NCBI GenBank assembly: GCA_963971305.1
Contig: OZ020307.1
Span: forward strand, 11,607,501-11,671,500
Source: Arcuatula senhousia
Taxonomy: Eukaryota; Mollusca; Bivalvia; Mytilida; Mytilidae
Direction: 5' to 3'
Length of the DNA: 64,000 nucleotides
Shown here: positions 1-12,600 of the stretch, piece by piece
Layout: every line of letters begins with the position of its first letter
How positions within the stretch are numbered: position 1 is the first letter of the stretch
The notes under the pieces: model-generated
What the model was told of the DNA's origin: nothing
Databases searched by the model: none
The model's input: the letters and a program-made list of their open reading frames with translations, nothing else
Position numbers and translations under genes: made by a program

Positions 1-641
1 GTATGAAAAATATCCAAATTTTAAATCAAAGCTTTAACATGACTAGATAACACTTAACAATAACATTATATAAGTTAACAAATTCAATTCTGTCTTTACA
101 TATAAATATATATTAACAAGTGTAAAGACATAAAACTGAATCAACAGCTTCAAATATAGAAAACAGGATATTATAACACTTCTTAAAATAAAAATGTGGT
201 TTTTTTTTCCTGTTAATCATGTAAATTCCTTACCAACTGGTTGTAACAGTCTAATACCTATATTACAACCATCATATAGCTATAGCTACTTTCTATTTTT
301 CAACACAATTGCTGTTTCTATGAAGAATGTATGCTGCCTATGTTTTACATATATGGTACATGAGTTACAATTACAAAATTGCTTTATATCATATACATGT
401 AGAACTAAAGAATAAAGCTACATGTACATTCAAAATATCAAATGCCTTCAACAAGAAGTTTTGATGAATACTGTAATGGAAATTGTTGTCATGCAGTGAC
501 AACAGACAGTGCAAAAGCATCCCTAAATGTTTGATTTGTAACACATTGCTGGAGCCATGAAACATTTGCTTAAGTACCTGTTTCATCTTATGTAACACAT
601 ATGATTATAAAGGATTGAATGAAAAAAAAAATGCTATTTGT
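1..641. other. 3' flank of the TEX14-like gene, no gene seen
   Basis: AT-rich sequence downstream of the last stop codon of the minus-strand TEX14-like gene. The short open frames here have no recognisable content. Part of it may be 3' UTR, but I found no canonical AATAAA on the minus strand close to the stop. Confidence 0.5.
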
Positions 642-3600
642 TTACTGAGTAACTAATGCAGACACTAATCTAGATGCTTTGACACTTTTGCCATACAGAG
701 TACTTGTTGTTCCATCAGATAGGTCTGTCAGTGTATGTGTAACACGATGATGGTCTGGGTGGAGGTGGTTGGTCTCTACTATAACTGTGCTGGCAAATGC
801 TGCCTTTTCTTCAACTTTGCTCTGTAAAATAAATTAGATTATACAAATATTTTAATCTTTTCATAATAAGATGTTAGAATCTTCAAAATTTATCAAACAG
901 AAAGTATGTGTCCTATTCCTCTTTCAAAAATTAAACATTATTCAATCAAGACCATGAAAGCAATTGAAAAGCCTGACAGGCCTGAATATCACTTAGGACA
1001 TATAAAATAATTATCATGTGGAACCACTCTTTGTTATTTCAGATCATCCTTGTGTAGGGTTTATGAGCAAAGCTTGATGAAAATATTCATGCTCTTTTTG
1101 ATATTGTCCCAGTCCCAAACATGAAGTAGTGGTCCAAAAATATGTGATACTTAACATTCCTGTCAAATTTCAGATCATTATTGCATACAGTTTCTGAGGA
1201 AAGCTTCAAAGAAATTTGTATGTACAAATAGACATAAGTAAAACATAATGCCATCCGACTTGTCATTGCAGGCATAAAATTTACAACTTTGAACCATCAT
1301 CATGCCAGATTTATATAAATTATCTTATACCCTTTTAATTTCTGTTAGTTAATACATCTTATGAAGACTAGTTTTATTTGTGTCACTTTTTTTATAGAGA
1401 TGCTTATAACAAACTTCTCTTCATAAGTTTGGCAGTCCTGACCTAAGAAAGTAGATTTCCTTCAAAATGGAATGATAAACGGGGTTAAGTCTAGTTTGAT
1501 AGAATTTAGCTCAGCTGTATCTAGTGTTACCCTTGTATTGTTGATTTTGGTCTTTGTTTTTTACTTCTGATATTGAAATGCATCTTTGGTACTTCTTTGC
1601 TTCATTCTACAACATCACAAAAATGTTTATACCCTAAGCCTTTGTTGATCTGTCTCACCAGTTGCTGGTATAATCTTGGGGTAGGTATTGTTTCCTTGAG
1701 GCATACATGTCATATCTGTTGACAAGAAAATAATATTGTTGCAAACATTACTTGCAAATATGAGTAATGTAAATGAAGGTTTGTTTATTCTTACATGCAA
1801 AATAGATTAGGTAAGATTAAAGTTCTTTAATCATGAGTACACTAGCACTGAATGAGGCTTATCTGTAAGTTTTATCTGTATCTGTATGTTGATAAGTCAG
1901 AAAAGTCAAGAAACATGGGATTCCATTTTACAGTTACTTATTTTCAAACTACTTCAACTTCTTGTAAATAAATTAAAAATGTGTAAAGGTATAACTGAAC
2001 TGTTTAAATCTAAGAATTAACAAAATATTAAAATCACAGGTCTTGCCAAGTCATTTCAAACACCCAATAATTGTAAAATTCTTAATTTTTCACTAATTTT
2101 CACTTTTATCTCGCAGTATTTTGTCAAAATTAGTATTGGCCATATGGACCATCATATTTTATAATCGATTTATTACATGAAAAAACACATTTCTATCACA
2201 AAATAGTTTTGGTCGACGGATGTGGCCATTTTCTTATTCACTGATCTATACATGAAAATCAAGGAAAAATGTCGAATTGAGATTTTTTATAAATTACTGT
2301 GGTTTCATTATCATCCGTGGGGTATCAATTTTCGTGGGTGGCCTTTACCCACGAAAATTTATACCCTACGAAAAGGAATTGATCTGTATTCTGTAGTCTT
2401 CAGAACCAAAAATTTAAGAATCCACGAACTGATCTTTTTTCATCAAACCACGAAAATTGATACCCACGAAAATAAATGAATCCACAGTAGACTGATCTTT
2501 AGCTCAATGCTCTCCTTCTTGATAAACAATTAAACCAAAAGATATTGCAATTTATGAAATATGGAGTCTTATGAACTCCAAACAAGCAAATACAAGCAGG
2601 TATATCAAAGTTGAATTTTGTTTATAAAAGGCCAATTTAGGGCTTTCATGGCTTTATTCTTTCTAAGTTCTTGATTTTTTTCCTGCAATATGTGACATGT
2701 CTACTTTACCTGTGGTATTAGTATGTTGTTGGGGTATAGCATGAAATGAGGTATGAAGTTTTGAAAGCTCTTTATTCCTCTCTACTCTAGAATCTGTACT
2801 GTTATCACTGTCATACTGTTTTTGTCTGTAAGAAGATACCCACTTATCATATGGGTTATAATGGTCTCTTACATTTTTCTTTAATATAGAGTCATTCTGA
2901 TAATTGTATGTGACACGTCTGTTATCCAGACTATTAGCCTTCTTGCTATAAGACCTATCTCTGGGATTAGGATGGTTGTTGGTATATTGTTCTCTTAGTG
3001 GCTGAACATAATCTGGATGTTTTCTTCTCTTTATAACAGATTCATCCTGCCTTTGACTAAGCTTGTGAGTGTCTGGGTGTATTTCATCATCAATATAGAA
3101 CTCCTCTACATCATACTGTGGTTTCTTCTTTGGCTGAATGGAAATCAATTCATTACAATAAATGTACAGTTTTTTATCTCTTTACCTTGCAACTAATATT
3201 TTATACAACTTTGTATATATATATATATATATATAAATCACATTCATTCATCTAAATATTGATTACACATGCATGCTCACATCATACATGTATGTATGTA
3301 TTAAATTGTTTCATAGATCAGCTGTGGAGATTAAGAGATTTTCTTTAAATGAATAAAATGATGAAGAATTTAGGAAATAAAACATTAAAAAGATTTTTTT
3401 TTATCTGTTCAACCCAAATTCAATCCAGTTTTAAGTCTCTTGTATAAATGAATATGTATGTTTGATCCTGCAATGAAGACATTCATAAATGTTTTAATAT
3501 ACACATCCATGCACATCCAAGAGTTTTATGTTAACTTACTTGAATTTTCTTCTTAGATTTAGTTTTTTTCTTTGTCATAGCAGGTGTACTACTGTAATTA

Positions 3601-6600
3601 TCCTCAAAAAGCAGAGGACTCATATTCTCTAAAAAAAAATAATACAATCTGGTTGCTTTTATGAACTTTAATGGATTCAAGAAAAAGATCCATTAGAAAC
3701 ATCTTAATGTCTTAATAAATTAAGTTAATTAGAGTGGTTTGGGTGTATAAACAAAATCCATCAGATTTTAAAACAAGAGGCTCCCAGGAGCCTGAATCGC
3801 TCCTCTTATGCCAAAGTTTGAATTAATTTCACAAACTTTCAAGAATACAAAGTTGCAAAACAATCCTTTCAGTGGTTTCAGAGAAGAATTTTGGAAATCA
3901 GTTTAAATTATAGAAAAAAAACAGTTTAAGGACAATAACTCCTATAAGGACCATAGCAATGGCGGCCATGTTGGTCGGTCAACATGTATATAATTCACAA
4001 ACTTGGTAGAGGAGATCCTAAAGATCAAGTGTACCAAGTTTCAATGCAATCCCTTCAGTGGTTTCAGAGAAGAAGATTTTTGAAAATCAGTTAAAATTAA
4101 TGGAAAAAAAACAGTTAAAGGGGAATAACTCTTAAATGGCTGATCTGACAATTTTGACCCTGAAATCATTTTTGTAGATCTGTATGAGCTTAACAATTCT
4201 GCAATGCTAACTTTTCCTCTAGCTCTAACGGTTTTCAACATATTGTCCAAAAACTGCAAAAATGGTCAATTTTGATGATTAAAGGGCAATAACTCCTATC
4301 AGGAGTCGTTTCACAATTTTGACTCAATGGAAAGATTTGTAGATCTTTAAATGCTGAACATGAGTGGTTGCTTCGGATTTTCTCTATCTCTTATACTTTT
4401 CGAGTTATTAGCCAAAAACAATGGTCTGACCCCCGTGTTCTATTTTTAGCAACAGTGGCCATGTTGGTTGGTCGACGTGTATATAATTCACAAACTTTGT
4501 AGAGGACATCCTAAAGATCAAGTGTACCAAGTATCAATGCAATCCCTTCAGTGGTTTCAGAGAAGAAGATTTTTGAAAATCAGATAAAATTAATGGAAAA
4601 AAACAGTTAAAGGGGAATAACTCTTAAATGGCTGTTCTGACAATTTTGACCCTGAAATCATTTTTGTAGATCTGTTTGAGCTTAACAATTCTGCAATGCT
4701 AACTTTTCCTCTAGCTCTAACGGTTTTCAACATATTGTCCAAAAACTGCAAAAATGGTCAAATTTGATGATTAAAGGGCAATAACTCCTATAAGGAGTCG
4801 TTTCACAATTTTGACTCAATGAAAAGATTTGTAGATCTTTAAATGCTGAACATGAGTGGTTGCTTCGGATTTTCTCTATCTCTTATACTTTTCGAGTTAT
4901 TAGCCAAAAACAATGGTCTGACCCCCCTGTTCTATTTTTAGCAACAGTGGCCATGTTGGTTGGTCGACGTGTATATAATTCACAAACTTGGTAGAGGACA
5001 TCCTAAAGATCAAGTATACCAAGTATCAATGCAATCCCTTCAGTGGTTTCAGAGAAGAAGATTTTTGAAAATCAGTGTAAACTAGAATACTGACAAAGTC
5101 AGAAAGGGCCCCGCGGCAAAATATCTAAGTGTTTTCAAAATCATACGAACTTTAATTATAACCACTAAGGCATGTTCCATGGAATGCATATGAAACTACA
5201 GATCTGTATTGTTAATAGCCTTTGAGTTTTATTGTTCACAAAGTCCAATTCTCAAAATCTGTGATTTTCGATAAAAAATGAATTTTTTTCCAAAAATATT
5301 AATAAGATTTGCACAAAATTTTAATATGCAAATCAGGATATGCTACTTAGCAGCTGAACAAAGTTTTAGAACTGTTTTGTTAACAGTTTTTGAGTTTTAG
5401 TGTTCACAAAGTCCAATTCTCAAAATCTGTGATTTTCGATAAAAATGAAGTTTTTTCCAAAAATATTAAACAGATTTGCATGAAATTTTAATATGCACAT
5501 CATGACATGCTACTTAGCAGCTGTGCAAAGTTTCAGAACTGTATTGTTAACAGTTTTTGAGTTTAAGTGTTCACAAAGTCCAATTCTCAAAATCTGTGAT
5601 TTTCGATAAAAAATGAAGATTTTTTCCAAAAATATTATTCAGATTTGCACAAAATTTTAATATGCACATCATGACATGCTACTTAGCAGCTGTGCAAAGT
5701 TTCAGAACTGTGGTGTTAATAGTTTTTGAGTTTTAGTGCTCACAAAGTCCAATTCTCAAAATCTGTGATTTTCGTTAAAAAATGAAGTTTTTTCCAAAAA
5801 TATTAATCAGATTTGCATGAAATTTTAATATGCACATCATGACATACTACTTAGCAGCTGTGCCAAGTTTCAGAATTGTATTGTTAACAGTTTTTGAGTT
5901 TTAGTGTTCACAAAGTCCAATTCTCAAAATCTGTGATTTTCGATAAAAATGAAGATTTTTTACAAAAATTTTAATCAGATTTGCACAAAATTTTAATATG
6001 CACATCATGACATGCTACTTAGCAGCTGTGCAAAGTTTCAGAACTGTGGTGTTAATAGTTTTTGAGTTTTAGTGTTCACAAGAATTGTTGACGGACGGAC
6101 AGACGGACGGACGGACGGACAGACGGACAAAGTGAAAACTATAGGGCATCCGCATCTTCGACGCGGGGCGGGGCCCTAATTAATGGAAAAAAACAGTTAA
6201 AGGGGAATAACTCTTAAACGGTTGATCTGACAATTTTGACCCTGAAATCATTTTTGTAGATCTCAATGAGCTTAACAATTCTGCAATGCTAACTTTTCCT
6301 CTAGCTCTAACGGTTTTCAACATATTGTCCAAAAACTGCAAAAATGGTCAATTTTGATGATGAAAGGGCAATAACTCCTATAAGGAGTCGTTTCACAATT
6401 TTGACTCAATGGAAAGATTTATAGATCTTTAAATGCTGAACATGAGTGGTTGCTTCCGATTTTCTTTATCTCTTATACTTTTCGAGTTATTAGCCAAAAA
6501 CAATGGTCTGACCCCCCTGTTCTATTTTTAGCAACGGCGGCCATGTTGGTTTGTTGACATGTATATAATTCACAAACTTGGTAGAGGACATCCTAAAGAT

Positions 6601-9600
6601 CAAGTATACCAAGTTTCAATGCAATCCCTTCAGTGGTTTCAGAGAAGAAGATTTTTGAAAATCAGTTAAAATTAATGGAAAAAAACAGTTAAAGGGGAAT
6701 AACTCTTAAATGGCTGATCTGACAATTTTGACCATGAAATCATTTTTGTAGATCTCAATGAGCTTAACAATTCTGCAATGCTAACTTTTCCTCTAGCTCT
6801 AACGATTTTCAAGATATAGTCCAAAAACTGCAAAAATGGTCAATTTTGATGATTAAAGGGCGATATCTCCTATAAGGAGTCATTTCACAACTTCAACTCA
6901 ATGGAGAGATTTGTAGAGCTTTTGATGCTGAACAAGGAAGGTTGCTTCTGATTTTCTCTATCTCTTATACTTTTCGAGTTATAAGCCAAAAACAATGGTC
7001 TGACCCCCCTGTTCTATTTTTAGCAACGGCGGCCATGTTGGTTTGTTGACATGTATATAATTCACAAACTTGGTAGAGGACATCCTAAAGATCAAGTATA
7101 CCAAGTCTCAATGCAATCCCTTCAGTGGTTTCAGAGAAGAAGATTTTTGAAAATCAGTTAAAATTAATGGAAAAAAACAGTTAAAGGGGAATAACTCTTA
7201 AATGGCTGATCTGACAATTTTGACCATGAAATCATTTTTGTAGATCTCAATGAGCTTAACAATTCTGCAATGCTAACTTTTCCTCTAGCTCTAACGATTT
7301 TCAAGATATAGTCCAAAAACTGCAAAAATGGTCAATTTTGATGATTAAAGGGCAATATCTCCTATAAGGAGTCATTTCACAACTTCAACTCAATGGAGAG
7401 ATTTGTAGAGCTTTTGATGCTGAACAAGGAAGGTTGCTTCTGATTTTCTCTATCTCTTATACTTTTCGAGTTATAAGCCAAAAACAATGGTCTGACCCCC
7501 CTGTTCTATTTTTAGCAACGGCGGCCATGTTGGTTTGTTGACATGTATATAATTCACAAACTTGGTAGAGGACATCCACACGTCGCTGCAGACCTATATA
7601 TAGGTATAGTCACGACGTTAAACTCCCCAGTCAGTCAGTCAGAGGACATCCTAAAGATCAAGTATACCAAGTTTCAATGCAATCCCTTCAGTGGTTTCAG
7701 AGAAGAAGATCTTTGAACAAAAGTTAACGGACAGACTGACGGACGACGGACGACGGATGCTTAACGATGACAATAGCTCACATGACCCTTTGGGTCAGGT
7801 GAGCTAAAAACTTTTGTACAATTGCACTTTAAATAAATTAACTTTGAAAAAAAAACGGGGTCACAGACCTTTTTACCAATCTTTTACCTTGCTAAGTTTA
7901 TTACCTAAAGTTTTGTTATTCAGTAGATTATCAAGTGAAAAGGAGTTATTTGGCATCATTATGAGCTGGAAACCCATCAGATTTTAGTTATTTTTATACA
8001 ACCGCAAAAAATTTGCGGACGGATTATGGTATGATGCTGTCGTTGTCGTCGGTGTCGTCGTCATTGTCTGTTAACCTTTTAGTGTTTCCACAATAACTTA
8101 AGTTACAGTTATGCTATTGCTATGAAAATGATGTTCTTTACCATAAAAGGATGAATGGGATTGATTTTGGGGTCCCCCCATTTTTCGTTTAGAAATTAGG
8201 GGCCAAAAATACTGCTTTTTTGATTGTTTCCACAATAACTTTAGTTCTAGTTATCCAATCGCTATGAAATTTGACAGTGATGTTCCTTACCATACAAGAA
8301 TGAATGGGATTGATTTTGGGGGTCCCCCCATTATTTGTTTCGAAATTAGGGGCCCAAAAGGGGCAAAAAATTCAAATATTTTACTTGTTTCCACCATAAC
8401 TTTGGTCCTAGTTGGCCTATTGCTGTGAAATTTGTCAAGAATGTTTCTTAAAATAAATGAATGAACCTGATGCATTTTTGCGTCCCCTTTTTCCCTGTTG
8501 TGTAATAAAGGGCCAAAAGGGGCCCAAAAAAAAAACTTTTTTATTTGTGGTCCGATTTTGAAATTTTTTTTTGCATGTTTGTTCTTGTCAAATAGCAGAT
8601 ACAAAATTAAGAATTAATTTTTACGACCCCCCTTTTTCCCCCATTACGTAATTAGGGGCCAAATGGGGCCAAAATCAAAACTTTTTTATTTGTGGTCAGA
8701 TTTTGAAAAATTTTTTTGCAAGATTTTTCTTGTCAGGTAGCAAATCCAAATTTGAGAATTAATTTTTGCGACCATCCCTTTTTTCACTTGTTTTGTAATT
8801 AGGGGCCAAAAGGGGCCGTAATTAAAACTTTTTTATTTCTGGTTTGTTTTTGAAAAAAAAATTTCTGCAAGTTTATTTTTGTCAAGTAGCGAATCCAAAT
8901 TTGAGAAATTTTTGTTGCGACCCCACCCATTTTTCACCTGTTATGTAATAAGGGGCGGAAATCGAAACTTTTTTTATTCTTGTCCGATTTGGAATTTTTC
9001 TTGCAAGTTAATTCTTGTCAAGTAGCAGATATATTTTTGTGTCCCCTTTTTTTACTGTTATGATATTAGGGACCAAAAGGGGCCAAAATCGTAACTTTTT
9101 TATTTCTGGTTCGATTAAAATGCGCTCGGTGAAGCTTTTTATTCACAAATGACAAGCCATAAATACTATCGTTTGAAAATCATGAAAAAAAATTTGCGCC
9201 ACTGACCTTCTTTTCAAGACATTTAACAAAAACAATTTTTCCCCACACATTTCTTTTTAAAAAAAAAAGTTCATACTTTTTCTCACCAATAATCTCCCCT
9301 GAAAATAGAACTGTTCAAAAAAAGCTTAATTTCTTTTTTAATAATTGTTTATGTTATATTTATAAAAAATAAAATAAAGAATAAAATTTTGCTTCTCTTC
9401 AGAACTTTGTTTTAAGTCATAATTGAAGTGTAGGCTGAAAATTTGCAAGATGTTTGAAAAAAAAATGCTCAGTTTTATACCCTCTATCTAACAACCTAAA
9501 ATAAGTTTTTTAACACATTAAAAATTTAATATTTTCTTAATAGTTATATATCAATCAAGCATTACTTGTTTAAAATCCAGTGACTTTTCCAGCAATAAAA

Positions 9601-12600
9601 TCCAGTGACTCTTTTCCAGCAAAGTGATCAAACTTTATTATGTTTAGGCTTCATCACACTTAAAAAAGAACTCTTCTTTTTCTTCCCTATTGTTATTTTG
9701 TATCAATCACATACAAACTTTCACCATGGTCAACTTCAAAAGTTGCTTTATTATTAAATGTTAATTATTAAATGTTAACATGTTATTCATGTTATATATG
9801 ACCTGGGCTTATGTAAAAACTTTCGAGACCCCCAAGAAATCACATTTCCTATTTTTTCTCAAACAATAAAAATTATGTCCCTTACCTCTGTTTTTCTCTT
9901 CCAAAGCATCAAATACTTCTTGAGACAATGTACTCTGTATTCTGAACAGTTCATTATCTACAAAATCAGATACCATTTCTGAGCTTGGGTCACTTTCATT
10001 ATTTCTTTCTAAAAAAAATGTTGAAAGTATTTTTGTTTAAATGTTTTTAGCTTTTAAACATATGCAGATTTCAACAAATTAATTTCAGGATTCCTTATTG
10101 TGAAAGGTTTCATTTTTTTTCAGTAAATTTCTTAGATCATAAATTAGCAACATTAAAGTGACTTGAAAGTCAATTCTCTATTTGTTCTAATGCTACATGT
10201 GCATATTTTAGAAAAATGTTTTATGTTGTTACAAATTTATGTTTCTTTATATCTCTTTTTTGTTTTTTTTTAATTACAAAATTGGTATTGAAACACTAAC
10301 ATTTTATATACAAGTTAAAATTAAAATGACATTGAATTTGAAGATTTGACATAAGGTTACTTAGGTGAAAATATAAGATAAACTGTAAACGAATTATTGT
10401 TTTTGTTGCAATTTCTATGATTCCTGAGGTCCATTCTGCAGGTAATATAAATGCATAGTCAAATGTTATTGTTTTTCACAGATATTTTTTGGGATTGAAA
10501 ATTAGTTCACCACCAAAATTAATATGTTGACAACTTGACAGTAACCTGATCTACCTCTACAGTCTTCTGGTGAAACAGTAGTTAGACTGCTACAGTTAGT
10601 GACTTCACATTCAGCTGGTTGATATTTCATTCTTGGGGATGACTTGTGACCTATGACAAGACCAATACTATAATTATGGTAGAGTATTTACACTAAAATG
10701 AAGTGTTATCAGATTACAAATTAATATCTACTCAAAGTGTAAAATCAGACAGAGGGATTCCTTTATACAATCACAGTAACTTTCCTTTTTTTTTTTGATA
10801 ATACATGTAGTTTATTAGATTCGGCATAAATAAAATTTGCATGTTTTGTTACTTTAAATTTGTATTATTGTGAAACCTTATCATCTTGTTGGAAAACCTT
10901 GGTTTCATATTGTCCTCCCCATGTTCGGGCCAATTTTGGCAGAACAAAGTTTTGCTTGAGCCTTTCTGATGACTCTTCAATAGACTAAACATGAGTTTTT
11001 AATCATTTGCCTGAAACTTTGTTGTAATCTTCTTTAAAGATTATTGTCAAAAATCCTTAATGCTTACCATGATTGTTACTTTCATCTACATTCTTACAAG
11101 GACTTATATTTTGTATGTTTGGGTATATGGACTTGATCTGAAAACAGAATTCAAGCATTTCCAAGGTTGTCCATATTATATGAAAACAAAACTTTTAAGC
11201 GATATTGACTAATGTTCAGAAATTATAGGATTTTCAATGTAAGGTTTGGTATCCTTATAATGGTAAACTTTTATGCAAAACAATTCATTTTTTTCAAAAT
11301 CTTTAAATGTCAGATACAAGGAAAAATGTTTGGAAATTGTTCTTTTCAGAAAATTCAGTCTATGAACAGTAGATAAAATCAAGCAATAGGAGAAACCTGA
11401 ATATAACAAAGAGTATCGCATAATAGCTCATCACTTTCTGTAGAAAACAATGTATTTATATATGACCTTGTAAATTACATGAAAAAATTAAAACCTGATG
11501 ATGTTGACTTATATCAGCCATTGACAATTTTCCCTGGATAAGATGTTGTTGAAAATTATGCTGAAATACAACATATTCACATTTTTTTAACCATGTCTAT
11601 GTTATTAAAGCATATATATTTCTTTACACATTTTAATTCAAGAGATTACATTTCTTATGAATGAAACATTCATTGACTCTATGTTTCCATAATATAGCCA
11701 CTTCTAATGTAAAGGATGTGATAGTCATAATTTCCAATACAACAACAACGAACTTTTTCACAGGCAGTGATTCAAAGATGGGGAGGGGGTAATATTGTGT
11801 TCTGTTCATACGAGTCAGTTAAATATTATAGAGTTAATGCATATTGGGGAATTTTGTTCCAAGTAGAATTTATTATTGTACTCATAATAATCTCATGCAA
11901 TATTTATTCCACTAGGGACAATATTAAGCAATAATCCCGAAATAACCCATTTATTGTATAGCATTCATTAACACCATTCCTAAGAGTGGGTTTTATGGTT
12001 AGTGAGAGACAATATTTGCAGTCATAAATGCACTAGTGCAACACGAGAATATATTGCACGCTGACATCCCATTGCTTTCTATAAGAAAATTTATTGCTTT
12101 ACAATAAAGTATATATATACCGGTATCACATAATGAGAGGCATAGGGCAGATCATATCAAGGATCTTTGATTTGTAGTTGCAGTCAGAAAATATATGAAA
12201 TATGTATAAAAAAAAAATTATAAGGGCTGTTCCAGAAATAATCATGTAGGGGGGGGGGGGGGGGGGGGGGGGGTCGGGAGGAATTTCTATTACATAAGTG
12301 GTGGGTGGTTGGTGTTTTAGAAATATTTTGTGAAGAAACAATGATAAAATTTATTAGATTTTTAAGGGTGGTGGGGTAAAGAAACAAGAGGCTCCCAGGA
12401 GCCTGAATCGCTCACCTGGTCTTGATGTTGACCCTATACTTTTGTAGAGCTAAATGAGCTAAACATTTAAGCAAGCAACAGCTTTTCTCTACCTGCAATA
12501 GTTTTCATTCTATAGGCCAAAAACACCATTTTTCACCTATAAGGGGCCATAACCCCTATAAGGAGTCATCTGACAACTTCGACCCTATGGAGACTTTTGT

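Larger units (their letters stand above)
3773..7807 (+). mobile_element. Pearl/Helitron-like non-autonomous element, expanded copy
   Basis: Begins ACAAGAGGCTCCCAGGAGCC, whose GGCTCC/GGAGCC is a 5' palindrome. It ends with a hairpin (GACCCTTTGGGTC), then AGGTGAGCTAA. The core is a tandem array of a roughly 493-bp unit: the marker ATTAATGG recurs at 4096, 4589, 6179, 6671 and 7164. The array is interrupted by an inserted TIR element (5105-6177). A GACGGACGACGG microsatellite precedes the 3' hairpin. There is no coding frame. Tandem cores between fixed ends resemble the bivalve pearl elements and non-autonomous Helitrons. Assignment to that group is inference. Confidence 0.8.

Noticed and set aside
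12126..12387. Minus-strand frames with a run of prolines
   Set aside because: They translate the long G tract of the level-1 MITE. This is homopolymer, not a gene.
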